DNA of 43,648 nt from contig JAPLDT010000054.1 of NCBI GenBank assembly GCA_026391315.1, positions 1 to 43,648 of the forward strand. The letters run 5' to 3'. Within the stretch, counting starts at the first letter, position 1, and each line of letters starts with the position of its first letter. The DNA is from Bacteroidia bacterium (GTDB lineage: Bacteria; Bacteroidota; Bacteroidia; Bacteroidales; Prolixibacteraceae). Positions 34,601 to 42,239 of this stretch are shown piece by piece. The position numbers and the translations under genes were made by a program. The notes under the pieces are model-generated. The model was not told where the DNA came from. It did not search any database and saw only the letters and a list, made by a program, of their open reading frames with translations.

Positions 34601-34632
34601 TTTGAACGATGATAAATTGTTGAATTTTGCCG

Positions 34633-34667
34633 CAAAGGTACGGTTTTTAATTGTTTTTTACGACAAA
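34633..34667 (-). promoter_or_regulatory. Candidate promoter of gpmI
   Basis: On the minus strand TTTG (34667-34664) and TACCTTTG (34640-34633) are 23 bases apart, at the upper edge of the spacing known for flavobacterial promoters (TTG-N17-23-TAnnTTTG). The -7 element ends 32 bases before the ATG. It overlaps the last codons of the GH18 gene. Confidence 0.55.
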
Positions 34668-36110
34668 CTTGCGTGTCAGGTTTCCTCTGGTTGATTTGAA
34701 AACCAATATATACACTTGATTTTTCAGGTGGGAACAATCAAATAAAATTGTGTAGTTATCTGCTGGCAATTCCTTTCTTAAGATTGATACAACGAACTTA
34801 CCTGACAAATCCACCACACTTAAATCTACAATTTGTCTCTCCGCAAGTGTAAATCGAATAGTACCCGTTACTTTCACGGGATTTGGAAACAACACCAAAT
34901 CGCTGCTACCCTTTTGAATGGTTACCGGATCATTGATGGCTGTTGCGGAAAAGGCCGACTGTATACCTTGCCAGAGATCCTGTTTTCCGTTCTCATAACT
35001 CAAAGCCCAGATTCCGATTCCCGCAAGGTTACGGTTGTTCACCAAATCAAACTTTATTGGATAGCTTGATCCATCATCGTACCATATTTGACGGTAAAGA
35101 TTTGAACCATCCTTGTAGCTAATCCATGGGACTTTGGTGGTCTGGTCAAATGTTTTTCCGTAGGTCAGGGCAAGCGCATCGGCTGCAACTGAGGTAAGAG
35201 ATGTGGCCTTACCCGTTGCAGTTGCTTTGCGGTCGCTGCTTACCACCGGCCAGTTGTATCCAAACCAGGGAATTCCCAGCATCAGTTTTTGAGGGGGCAC
35301 TCCGGCACCGAGATAAGTATCAACTGATTTAGTGACATTGTAGTTTTCTCCCGCCATGGGTGAGACCGGTCCGGCCGTTGTGGAGCCGCTCCAATAATAA
35401 TCATAGCCCATGACGATCAGATAGTCACAAATAGCGGCCAATGCAGGCAGGTCCCATGATCCATTCCAGTCGACAGCAGGAGTGGCCATGGAAATCTCGG
35501 CGCCGGGAATCTCTGCCCTGATTGCTTTCGCCGCCCTGCTTATGAATGCAACCAGGTCCGAACGGTGCGTCAGGCTTACCAGTTCAAGATCAAAATTTAC
35601 CCCATCCCCGTTTCTTGACTTCAGAAGCGATGTAATGGTCTGGATCATCTTGATCTGCTTCAGGGTATCTCTTAAAATAGCATGGTTGGCCGCGGTCCCA
35701 AAGTTGGTAACAGTCAGCAATACCTTCACCCCGCGCAGGTGCGCATAATCGATAATGGGCGTTTGGTCCCAACCATTGATGGTCTTGTAACCACCTGTCA
35801 CAGTATCTGTTTCATAGCTGAAGTAAGAGAGGTGGGTCAAAAGGTTGTAATCGTAGGAGAGATAAGCCGAAGCGGAAGCCCAATAGGGATGCCAGCCAAA
35901 CACCTTCCGGGAAAGTTCGAGTTTTTTGTATGTTAGCAACGAGGATGGTCGGCCCAGGAAAGGTTGCTGCTGAAGTAAAACTGAGTCGCCCCGACTTCTG
36001 AATTGCCGGCTTTCCAGCTGATGAATACCTACATGAAGCGTATCCTCCTGCGCGCTAACAAATTGAGTACATAAGAGAAACAGAACAACCAGCAGGTATT
36101 TCAAATTCAT
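34647..36110 (-). CDS. Secreted GH18 glycosidase with T9SS sorting domain
   Basis: The start is set at the ATG at 36110 because it opens a clear signal peptide (KYLLVVLFLLCTQFVSAQ); a longer frame to 36332 runs through repeats. The 487-residue product has a GH18 barrel from about residue 65: VFGWHPYWA, LTHLSYFSYE, and the catalytic DGVNFDLE (about 169-176, catalytic Glu last). Later GH18 segments include IVMGYDYYWSGS and LMLGIPWFGYNWP, and GIGIWALSYENG. Residues 410-487 form a T9SS type A-like tail: LFPNPVKVTGTIRF, a VVDLSGK strand, and KNQVYILVFKSTRGNLTRKFVV. It is thus predicted to pass the outer membrane and act on chitin, peptidoglycan-like or N-glycan chains outside; YaaH-like spore-type members share this domain. 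A candidate -7 element lies at 36149-36156. Confidence 0.88.
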   Translation of the reverse strand: MNLKYLLVVLFLLCTQFVSAQEDTLHVGIHQLESRQFRSRGDSVLLQQQPFLGRPSSLLTYKKLELSRKVFGWHPYWASASAYLSYDYNLLTHLSYFSYETDTVTGGYKTINGWDQTPIIDYAHLRGVKVLLTVTNFGTAANHAILRDTLKQIKMIQTITSLLKSRNGDGVNFDLELVSLTHRSDLVAFISRAAKAIRAEIPGAEISMATPAVDWNGSWDLPALAAICDYLIVMGYDYYWSGSTTAGPVSPMAGENYNVTKSVDTYLGAGVPPQKLMLGIPWFGYNWPVVSSDRKATATGKATSLTSVAADALALTYGKTFDQTTKVPWISYKDGSNLYRQIWYDDGSSYPIKFDLVNNRNLAGIGIWALSYENGKQDLWQGIQSAFSATAINDPVTIQKGSSDLVLFPNPVKVTGTIRFTLAERQIVDLSVVDLSGKFVVSILRKELPADNYTILFDCSHLKNQVYILVFKSTRGNLTRKFVVKNN

Positions 36111-36148
36111 TGGGAACCAAATTAGTTTGGTATGTTGTATGACAGATT

Positions 36149-36156
36149 CAAAGATA
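36149..36156 (-). promoter_or_regulatory. Candidate -7 promoter element for the GH18 gene
   Basis: On the minus strand TATCTTTG matches TAnnTTTG, 38 bases before the ATG. TTTG lies 25 bases further upstream (36185-36182), slightly outside the usual spacing. Confidence 0.4.
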
Positions 36157-36293
36157 ATGATTTTAAAAATTTGAATCTTTCCAAATGAATTTATTTTAAG
36201 ATAAAAAAACGATGGAACGGTAAGGCTAGGGCGTTTTTTGGATAATAATTCACTGTCGTTTAGACAAAGCGATGTTCCGTTTTCCGAGTGAGC

Positions 36294-36514
36294 AACTCCG
36301 CAGGAGTTTCCTGTGAATAACCCCAGGTGCAACCGGGGGACAAGCGGGATAAAAATCTACATAAACCCCGCCGGGGTTTCCCAGTAACAAGGTATTGCAT
36401 ACTTATCTTGAAATTGTGGGGGAACTCCTACAGAGTTTATTTTCATTTGTGCCTTTCTTTTCCTCTTCCTCCGGTTAAAACCGGAGGTTATTGCTGGGCA
36501 ACTCCTGCGGAGTT
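36294..36514. repeat. Cluster of six short palindromes
   Basis: Three copies of an AACTCC-N3-GGAGTT-like palindrome lie at 36294-36308, 36423-36437 (imperfect) and 36500-36514. Between them are AAACCCCG-C-CGGGGTTT (36363-36379), CCTCCGGTT-AA-AACCGGAGG (36468-36487) and a weaker CCCC/GGGG pair at 36319-36339. No gene is present. The set looks like one composite repeat element. Confidence 0.85.
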
Positions 36515-36607
36515 CTATCAACTAAACGTGAATGAATAATAATTCCTAAAATCTAAATTCCATTTTTAATCTCTCAAACACATTGAAGACAATCGGATAT
36601 ATTCCTA

Positions 36608-36646
36608 AATTATCAAAACTTGCATAAATTACAAGTTTTGATAATT
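36608..36646. other. Perfect 15-bp stem hairpin
   Basis: AATTATCAAAACTTG (36608-36622) and its exact complement at 36632-36646 enclose a 9-base loop. There is no T-run, so it is not a plain terminator. It may be a protein-binding site or the tip of a repeat element. Confidence 0.7.
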
Positions 36647-37076
36647 GTTAGTATCCAGCTCTTATGAAAAAATATTACCCGATATCCCTAGTGCAATTTG
36701 GTATTTGCCGTGTCAAAAGTTCGTATGATTTCAGCGCTTGGCTGCTCTACAATTGGCCACAACTCGTTTATATATCCAACATGATCACAAATTGCCTGCA
36801 AACGGCCTTTGGATTGCTACGAGGTTAGTCGGCTTATTCGTAAAATCAACAAATAATAGGTTAAAACGTGATGGAGAGACAATTAACATTCAAGATAATT
36901 GGTTGAGCCCTCTGGCTTGCAGATTTTAGCATCCCTCTCCATCCAAATAAAGCGTATCCGGACAAAGATCTGCACCATTTGACCACTCGATACTTCCCAT
37001 GAAAGGTTTTATTAAACTCTACTACAGAATTAAAGAACAAATCCAACCAAGGGAAAAAAATCTCCATCAAATTCTT
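36647..37076. other. Gene-free stretch upstream of the toxin-antitoxin pair
   Basis: Short frames at 36663-36827 and 36738-36929 show no recognisable protein features. The part around 36738-36840 (TTGGCCACAACTCG...TAGTCGGCTTA) has the look of a dispersed non-coding repeat, but only one copy is in the window. Nothing else is seen. Confidence 0.4.
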
Positions 37077-37084
37077 TATATTTG
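37077..37084 (+). promoter_or_regulatory. Candidate -7 promoter element of the toxin-antitoxin operon
   Basis: TATATTTG matches TAnnTTTG and ends 17 bases before the antitoxin ATG. No TTG was found at the expected upstream distance, which is common for autoregulated TA promoters. Confidence 0.45.
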
Positions 37085-37101
37085 TAGAAAGAGTTAATAA
37101 T

Positions 37102-37344
37102 ATGAACATACAAGCCAGAAAACTAGGGCTAATCGAAGAGTTTCTTAGGATTGACGATGAAACTCTTTTAATTAAGCTTGAATCTTTCATTAAACAAGAG
37201 AAAAAGATTTCTCATGAAAGAAGTTTAAAACCAATGTCTTTAGAGAACTTTCATGAAATAATTAACCAGGCAAAACAAGATAGTGATGCTGGGCGGGTTA
37301 TCTCTCACGAAGATCTCAAGAAGAAGGCACAGAAATGGAAATAG
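37102..37344 (+). CDS. Predicted antitoxin of a RelE/ParE-type TA system
   Basis: The 80-residue protein is charged and mostly helical, with an N-terminal helix (IEEFLRIDDETLLIKLESFI) and a C-terminal KKKAQKWK. It resembles the small antitoxins that precede RelE/ParE toxins in Bacteroidota, where the N-terminal part dimerises and the C-terminal part wraps the toxin. No ribbon-helix-helix or HTH motif is clear, so whether it binds its own promoter is unknown. Its end overlaps the toxin start by 10 bases, the usual arrangement for TA pairs. The assignment rests mainly on size, overlap and the neighbouring toxin. Confidence 0.75.
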   Translation: MNIQARKLGLIEEFLRIDDETLLIKLESFIKQEKKISHERSLKPMSLENFHEIINQAKQDSDAGRVISHEDLKKKAQKWK

Positions 37345-37643
37345 AAATTAAATGGTCCGGGCAATCAGAAAGACAACTCAAAGACATATTTGATTACTAT
37401 TCTTTTGAAGTAAGTCCAAGAATTGCAAGAAAAATAATCAACAAAATTATTGAAAAGGTATCCCTACTTGAAAATAATCCACTTGTTGGTCAGAAAGAGG
37501 AACTATTAATCGATTACAAAGAGGATTTTAGATACCTGATTGAAAGTAATTACAAGATAATTTACTGGTTTAGCGGGCATATTATCACAATTGCATCTGT
37601 CTTTGATTGCAGACAGAACCCTCTTAAGATGAATATATTATAG
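37335..37643 (+). CDS. RelE/ParE-family toxin
   Basis: The 102-residue protein has the ParE/RelE fold signature: an N-terminal strand IEIKWSGQSERQLKDIFDYY, a two-helix hairpin (IARKIINKIIEKVSLLENNP) followed by LVGQKE, and the strands FRYLIESNYKIIYWF and IITIASVFDCRQNP. This order is that of the plasmid-stabilisation (PF05016) group. RelE members cleave mRNA on the ribosome and ParE members inhibit gyrase; the sequence alone does not decide, though the RYL-E and Y-I-Y pattern is more ParE-like. It overlaps the antitoxin and lies in a repeat-rich gap, as is common for mobile TA loci. Confidence 0.85.
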   Translation: MEIEIKWSGQSERQLKDIFDYYSFEVSPRIARKIINKIIEKVSLLENNPLVGQKEELLIDYKEDFRYLIESNYKIIYWFSGHIITIASVFDCRQNPLKMNIL

Positions 37644-37671
37644 AATCCGGGGGATTAGCTATATCCCATTC

Positions 37672-37711
37672 AAAAAAAATACACAGCCGTCCGGGGGACA
37701 GCTGTGTATTT
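37672..37711 (-). terminator. Rho-independent terminator downstream of gnd
   Basis: On the minus strand AAATACACAGC and GCTGTGTATTT form an 11-bp stem extended by GTCC/GGAC, followed by a run of eight T. It probably ends the minus-strand gnd transcript and may also stop readthrough from the toxin gene. Confidence 0.8.
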
Positions 37712-37735
37712 AGATTATAGCATTGCTTTGATGAG

Positions 37736-37803
37736 AGCCGCCCGGCCGGGCGGCTGTACAGAGCGATTCCTTTGATTGGATGAGACGTTCGGCCGAACGT
37801 CTC
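37736..37803. repeat. Two perfect palindromes at the 3' end of gnd
   Basis: AGCCGCCCGG and its complement form a 20-bp palindrome (37736-37755), and GAGACGTTCGG and its complement form a 22-bp one (37782-37803) that touches the gnd stop codon. Both have flanks like TGTACAGAG and CTCTACA, as in dispersed Bacteroidota palindromes. Confidence 0.9.
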
Positions 37804-39251
37804 TACACGGTATATGTGGTTGAAGCGGTATCCCCTCCCCTGCCGGTCCAGTTGGTGTGGAAGAATTCACCGCGTGGTTTGTCCAGTCTTTCGTAGGTAT
37901 GGGCGCCAAAATAATCACGCTGTGCCTGCAACAAATTGGCAGGAAGCCGTTCGCTGCGGATACCGTCGAAATAGGTGAGCGCAGTGGCGAGGCATGGGAC
38001 CGGAACGCCGTTGGTGAAGGCAGAGGCAATCACGCGCCTCCATCCAGCCTGGGCTTTTTCGATGGTCTCCTTGAAAAATGCATCGAGCAACAAATGTTCC
38101 AAACCAGGATTTTTGTCAAACGCTTCCTTGATTTTTCCTAAAAATACCGAACGGATGATACATCCACCGCGCCACATCAAAGCGATGCCACCGTTGTTCA
38201 AAACCCAGTGATATTCTTTGGCTGCTTCGCCCATCAAATCATATCCCTGTGCATAGGAGATAATTTTGGCCCCAAACAATGCATCTTTCAGATCGCTTAA
38301 GAATTGTTTGCGGTCGCCGGTGAATTTTTTCTCCGGTCCGTGCAATACTTTGGAAGCTTTGACCCTGATATCTTTCTGGGCTGAAAGGCAACGGGCAAAT
38401 ACCGACTCGCCGATCAGCGTGAGCGGTATGCCCAAATCGAGGGCAGACACAGCAGTCCATTTGCCGGTACCTTTTTGTCCGGCGGTATCCAGGATCTTCT
38501 CGACCAACGGTTCGCCTTTCTCATCTTTGAATCCCAGAATATCGCGGGTAATCTCGATCAGGTAACTGTCGAGGTCGCCTTTGTTCCATTCGGCAAATGT
38601 ATCGTGCATCTCGTCTGCAGTCATGCCTAACAGCTCTTTCATGATCTGATAGGCTTCGCAGATGATTTGCATGTCGCCATACTCGATACCGTTGTGCACC
38701 ATCTTCACAAAATGGCCGGCACCGTTTTCACCTACCCAGTCGCAGCAAGGCTCCCCGTCAACTTTGGCAGCCACTGCCTGGAAAATATTTTTAACAGCCG
38801 GCCATGCAGCCGGCGATCCACCCGGCATCAGCGAAGGACCTAAAAGCGCACCCTCCTCACCACCGGATACACCGGTTCCAATGTAAAGCAATCCTTTGCT
38901 TTCGACATATTTGGCACGACGAATGGTGTCAGGAAAATGTGAGTTACCACCATCGATGATGATATCACCTGCCTCGAGGTGTGGAATAAGCTGCTCAATA
39001 AAATCATCCACCGGTGAACCTGCCTTTACCAACATCATCACCTTGCGCGGACGCTCAAGATTTGCGCATAACTCAGCAATGCTGTGACATCCGATAAAGT
39101 TTTTACCGGCGCCACGGCCTGCAATAAATTTGTCAACTTTGTCAATAGTCCTGTTGTAAACTGCCACGGTAAAGCCTTTACTTTCCATGTTCAAAACGAG
39201 GTTCTCACCCATCACGGCCAATCCAATCAGCCCGATATCTGCCTTTTTCAT
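37803..39251 (-). CDS. gnd: 6-phosphogluconate dehydrogenase, decarboxylating
   Basis: The 482-residue protein converts 6-phosphogluconate to ribulose-5-phosphate and CO2 with NADP in the oxidative pentose phosphate pathway. It starts at the ATG at 39251 (a TTG two codons earlier is unnecessary). Motifs: GLIGLAVMGENLVLNM (Rossmann), VYNRT, the GTGVSGGEEGALLGPSLMPGG loop region, catalytic Lys near 182 in HFVKMVHNGIEYGDMQ, and the C-terminal NWTGRGGD that reaches the neighbouring subunit. All are intact. A 12-bp-like tandem repeat lies in its leader. No zwf or pgl is nearby; the neighbours are sugar-acid genes and pdxB. Confidence 0.97.
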   Translation of the reverse strand: MKKADIGLIGLAVMGENLVLNMESKGFTVAVYNRTIDKVDKFIAGRGAGKNFIGCHSIAELCANLERPRKVMMLVKAGSPVDDFIEQLIPHLEAGDIIIDGGNSHFPDTIRRAKYVESKGLLYIGTGVSGGEEGALLGPSLMPGGSPAAWPAVKNIFQAVAAKVDGEPCCDWVGENGAGHFVKMVHNGIEYGDMQIICEAYQIMKELLGMTADEMHDTFAEWNKGDLDSYLIEITRDILGFKDEKGEPLVEKILDTAGQKGTGKWTAVSALDLGIPLTLIGESVFARCLSAQKDIRVKASKVLHGPEKKFTGDRKQFLSDLKDALFGAKIISYAQGYDLMGEAAKEYHWVLNNGGIALMWRGGCIIRSVFLGKIKEAFDKNPGLEHLLLDAFFKETIEKAQAGWRRVIASAFTNGVPVPCLATALTYFDGIRSERLPANLLQAQRDYFGAHTYERLDKPRGEFFHTNWTGRGGDTASTTYTV

Positions 39252-39254
39252 CTG

Positions 39255-39291
39255 CAATTTGTAATTTTTAATTTGTAATTTGTAATTAATT
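39255..39291. repeat. Short tandem AATTTGTAATTT-type repeat before gnd
   Basis: Three to four degenerate units built from AATTTGTA lie 4 bases upstream of the gnd start codon, covering its leader. It is a local low-complexity array similar in placement to those before GH31, LarA and KdgK. Confidence 0.75.
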
Positions 39292-39308
39292 ACCTGACTA
39301 CATTCATA

Positions 39309-40430
39309 TTATATTTTAAATCCAATTCTCTTCAGTTTGTCAATCACTTTTGGACTACTAAATTTCCCCGCTACGGTAAATGCCGGAAACTCCCTTCGCA
39401 CCGGATAATCACCTCTTTGTTTTTCGAAGGTACTTAAACTTGAACGTAATCGGGCATCGTCCTCACGGATATCATAAGTTGCTAAAATGGCTTCTGAGAG
39501 AATCTGCTGAGTTGATTTATCCGTCCCATCGATCAGAATTTCAGTTTGAGCAGGTTTCTCTACATTGGATGCTTTCCAGTTTTTTGATCCAAGTCCAAAA
39601 AAACGGCTGACGGCCTGAACGCTCATCTCTGTACCCTTGGCTTTCCCATCCCTGGAGTAACCTGCTATATGCGGCGTTGCAAGATCGACCACCGTTAAAA
39701 GTTCCAAATCAATATTCGGTTCATTTTCCCAACAATCCACAATGGCGCCCGAAACCTGACCGCTGCGAATGGCTTGTTTCAAGGCAGTAGTTTCAACCAC
39801 TTCTCCCCGACAGCTGTTGATGAATATCGGTTTGCGCGACATGCGGGCAAACAAGTTCTCATCCGCCAAATACCAGGTAGCATCCATACCTTCCTGGTTC
39901 AGTGGCACATGCAGGGTGATGATATCGGATTCTTGCAGAATTTTATCAAGGGATACAAAACCCTTTTCTCCTTCCATCCTTGCACGGGGCGGATCGTTCA
40001 ACAAAACACGCATGCCCAGTATTTCAGCAATCACAGCTACTTTCGAGCCGACATTGCCCACGCCAACCACACCGATTGTTTTACCAGCCAGTGTCCAGCC
40101 TTTTTTTTCTGCCATTACCATGATGGCTGAGGCGATGTATTGCTCCACTGATTTGGCATTGCAACCCGGGGCATTGGTCCATTTGATCCCAGCCTTATCA
40201 CAATATTCCGTATCGATATGGTCATAACCAATGGTCGCAGAAGCAATGATTTTCACTGAAGATCCCGACAACAACGCCTCGTTGCAGATGGTCCGGGTGC
40301 GTGTGATAATGGCATCCGCATCTTTGACCACCTCCGCAGTGGTTTTGGATCCCGGCAGGTAAACCACCTCCGCAAAAGGCTCCAGGGCACCCTGGATGTA
40401 AGGGATTTTGTCGTCGATGATGATCTTCAT
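39309..40430 (-). CDS. pdxB: 4-phosphoerythronate dehydrogenase
   Basis: The 373-residue protein oxidises 4-phosphoerythronate to 2-oxo-3-hydroxy-4-phosphobutanoate in the DXP-dependent route to pyridoxal phosphate. It starts MKIIIDDKIPYIQGALEPF, typical of PdxB, and keeps IITRTRTICNE, IGYDHIDTEYC, the Rossmann motif GVVGVGNVGSKVA, LHVPLNQEG, FINSCRGEVV with the active-site Arg, the IVDCWENEPNID block with Glu, and TPHIAGYS with the catalytic His. The C-terminal 90 residues form the PdxB-specific dimerisation region. Compared with other 2-hydroxyacid dehydrogenases, the N-terminus and the extra domain favour this call. It lies between gnd and the LarA homologue on the same strand but is separated from each by repeat arrays. 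Confidence 0.94.
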   Translation of the reverse strand: MKIIIDDKIPYIQGALEPFAEVVYLPGSKTTAEVVKDADAIITRTRTICNEALLSGSSVKIIASATIGYDHIDTEYCDKAGIKWTNAPGCNAKSVEQYIASAIMVMAEKKGWTLAGKTIGVVGVGNVGSKVAVIAEILGMRVLLNDPPRARMEGEKGFVSLDKILQESDIITLHVPLNQEGMDATWYLADENLFARMSRKPIFINSCRGEVVETTALKQAIRSGQVSGAIVDCWENEPNIDLELLTVVDLATPHIAGYSRDGKAKGTEMSVQAVSRFFGLGSKNWKASNVEKPAQTEILIDGTDKSTQQILSEAILATYDIREDDARLRSSLSTFEKQRGDYPVRREFPAFTVAGKFSSPKVIDKLKRIGFKI

Positions 40431-40477
40431 TCTAGCTTTATTTGTTGAAATTTAAAGAGTTATACAATTTTCCAAGG

Positions 40478-40732
40478 AAAGGATAAAGGATAAAGTAAAA
40501 AGGATAAAGTGCGCCACGATCTTGATGTTAGCGTTTTTTCTCATTTCTCATGTCTTATCTCTCATATCTTCAAGTCCACCGTTCCAATCTCCGGAGTCCC
40601 TCACTTTATCCTTTATCCTTTTTACTTTTTACTTTTTACTTTTTACTTTATCCTTTATCCTTTATCCTTTATCCTTTTTACTTTATCCTTTTTACTTTAT
40701 CCTTTTTACTTTATCCTTTATCCTTTATCCTT
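40478..40732. repeat. Inverted array of AAAGGATA / TATCCTTT units
   Basis: A short block at 40478-40510 (GGATAAAG and GTAAAAAG units) is the reverse complement of part of a longer block at 40602-40732 (CTTTATCC and TTTTTAC units). About 90 bases of ordinary sequence lie between. The array fills most of the 302-base gap between pdxB and the LarA homologue. Confidence 0.95.
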
Positions 40733-42022
40733 CTAATACCTAAACCTCTCCCTATACGCCCACAGCCCCAGGGCCGGATTAGAGATATAAAAGATCTCTT
40801 CACCATCAGACATCTGGTTGAAGCCATCTTTTAGTTTTTCGGGATCGTATATTTTGACCACTTCATCAAAATTGGCATATTGAAATCCGGCGCTTTTGAT
40901 CTCCGCCTCTGTTAGATTCTTTGATCCCCGGCCCGGACAATAGGTGATATTAAACCTTCCCTCAGAAGAGCCATGGATCAGATGCGCGGCAGCGCTCAGG
41001 TTGTTCCTGATTTCTTCATTCTCTTCACAGGCCTGTAATGTCGCGGGGGTTCCAAAATAACCGTACTTTCTGATCAGTCGGTCAATCTCTTTATCTTCGC
41101 CGAATTCGACCAATGCCGGCGCTAAGATAATCAGATCACCTCCATCGGCCAGCGCCATCCGTGTACGATAAATAGATTTATTTCCGAGCCATGTACTTTT
41201 AAACTCTGTCGGATCGAGATAGACCACTACTTTTTTCAATGGTTTCTCGAGCATTTCAAAGTTGACCAGCAAAGAAAGTTGAACTGCCAGGTCGAATACT
41301 TCCGTATCGTCACCGATAAACAGTCCGCGGGTCTTTATTTTACCATCCTTTTTATCCAATCCGACAACCGTTTGAACATAAACAATTGGCAGGTTCTGGG
41401 TAAAGTTTTCTGATGCATAATTGAAGACCCTGCGTACCGGTGTATCGGCATGACCCATCATTCTTTCCATACCATAAGCGGCGCCGATAAAGTGGCTCTT
41501 GTTAATCCCTTCGACACCGCCGGTACCCACAAAAATATTTTTGTTGTAGTTGGCCATTCCGACTACTTCGTGGGGAACCACCTGACCGATAGAGAGTATC
41601 AAATCGAAATTCCCCTCCAGCAACAATTTGTTCACCTGAGCCGGCCAGGGAAAATTAACGGCCCCCTCCGACACTTCATGTACAAAAGAGGCTGGCACCT
41701 CGCCCACTGTCACAACATCGTTCCGCCAATCGTGTTCCCTGATGAGTGAGGCAGGCAATGAACCAAACATGTGCGTGATCTGATGAGCTGTCATCGGCGT
41801 ATGCGTGCCTAAGGCTGGCAATACATCTGTCAAGGCCTTTCCGTAATATTGCCAGGTCATCTCCGTCAGTTCTCCTGCACGGCTGGGCAGACGCGTATAA
41901 TCCGGAGGAATGGCCAGAACTTTTTTACGCTGTCCAAGTTTTTTGAAAGCCTCAAACAAACCTTTTTTCAGGTCCTCGTTGCTGAGCTCAAGCTCTGTTG
42001 AACCAATTTTATAATAAATCAT
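40733..42022 (-). CDS. LarA-family nickel-dependent 2-hydroxyacid racemase/epimerase
   Basis: The 429-residue protein belongs to the LarA (DUF2088) superfamily. Key residues of lactate racemase are in place with exact spacing: Asp41 and Arg44 in PPDYTRLP, His74 in LGTHTP, His151 in VVPHEVVG, Lys161 ten residues later and His177 twenty-six residues after His151. In LarA the Lys carries the nickel-pincer cofactor and these His residues bind nickel or act as acid/base. LarA homologues include racemases for lactate, malate and other 2-hydroxyacids and D-gluconate 2-epimerases. Here the neighbours are a KDG-type kinase and a mannonate-type SDR upstream and gnd downstream, so an aldonate such as mannonate or gluconate is a likely substrate. 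The loop around the Lys (NYNKNIF) differs from the GGRKAI of lactate racemase. LarB, LarC and LarE are not in the window. Confidence 0.85.
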   Translation of the reverse strand: MIYYKIGSTELELSNEDLKKGLFEAFKKLGQRKKVLAIPPDYTRLPSRAGELTEMTWQYYGKALTDVLPALGTHTPMTAHQITHMFGSLPASLIREHDWRNDVVTVGEVPASFVHEVSEGAVNFPWPAQVNKLLLEGNFDLILSIGQVVPHEVVGMANYNKNIFVGTGGVEGINKSHFIGAAYGMERMMGHADTPVRRVFNYASENFTQNLPIVYVQTVVGLDKKDGKIKTRGLFIGDDTEVFDLAVQLSLLVNFEMLEKPLKKVVVYLDPTEFKSTWLGNKSIYRTRMALADGGDLIILAPALVEFGEDKEIDRLIRKYGYFGTPATLQACEENEEIRNNLSAAAHLIHGSSEGRFNITYCPGRGSKNLTEAEIKSAGFQYANFDEVVKIYDPEKLKDGFNQMSDGEEIFYISNPALGLWAYRERFRY

Positions 42023-42041
42023 GACTGCATTTTTATATTTG

Positions 42042-42239
42042 TTTGAAATGTTTGAATTGTTTGAAAAGTTTGAAGGGTTGCGCTATTTCGAAATATTTCC
42101 ATCAATTTCCTTTTATTTCAAATTACTTCCCCATTGGTTTTGTGCTGAGGCCTGAACATTTCAAACATTTCCCTTCTGCTACGCTCAGGGACCGGTAACT
42201 TTTCAAACATTTCAAACTTCATAAACATTTCAAACATTT
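42042..42239. repeat. Leader region with TTTGAAATG units and a 26-bp element
   Basis: Units of TTTGAAATG type lie at 42042-42075, and their reverse complements (CATTTCAAA) at 42157-42170 and 42201-42237. Between the latter is a 26-bp element at 42171-42196 (CCCTTCTGCTACGCTCAGGG followed by ACCGGT), which recurs inverted with one mismatch at 43367-43392. The stretch lies between the KdgK stop and the LarA start and holds no gene. Confidence 0.9.

Noticed and set aside
33590-34612. 340-codon open frame opposite gpmI
   Set aside because: It is antisense to a fully conserved enzyme gene and shows no protein features; a shadow of codon bias.
36111-36332. N-terminal extension of the GH18 protein
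   Set aside because: It runs through repeat sequence and would bury the evident signal peptide at the ATG at 36110.
36738-36929. 63-codon frame in the gap before the TA locus
   Set aside because: No homology or structural pattern is recognised; it may be part of a non-coding repeat.
40509-40834. Three overlapping plus-strand frames rich in Leu-Ser-Phe-Ile-Leu-Tyr-Pro
   Set aside because: They are translations of the TTTATCC/TTTTTAC array in different frames and resemble no protein.
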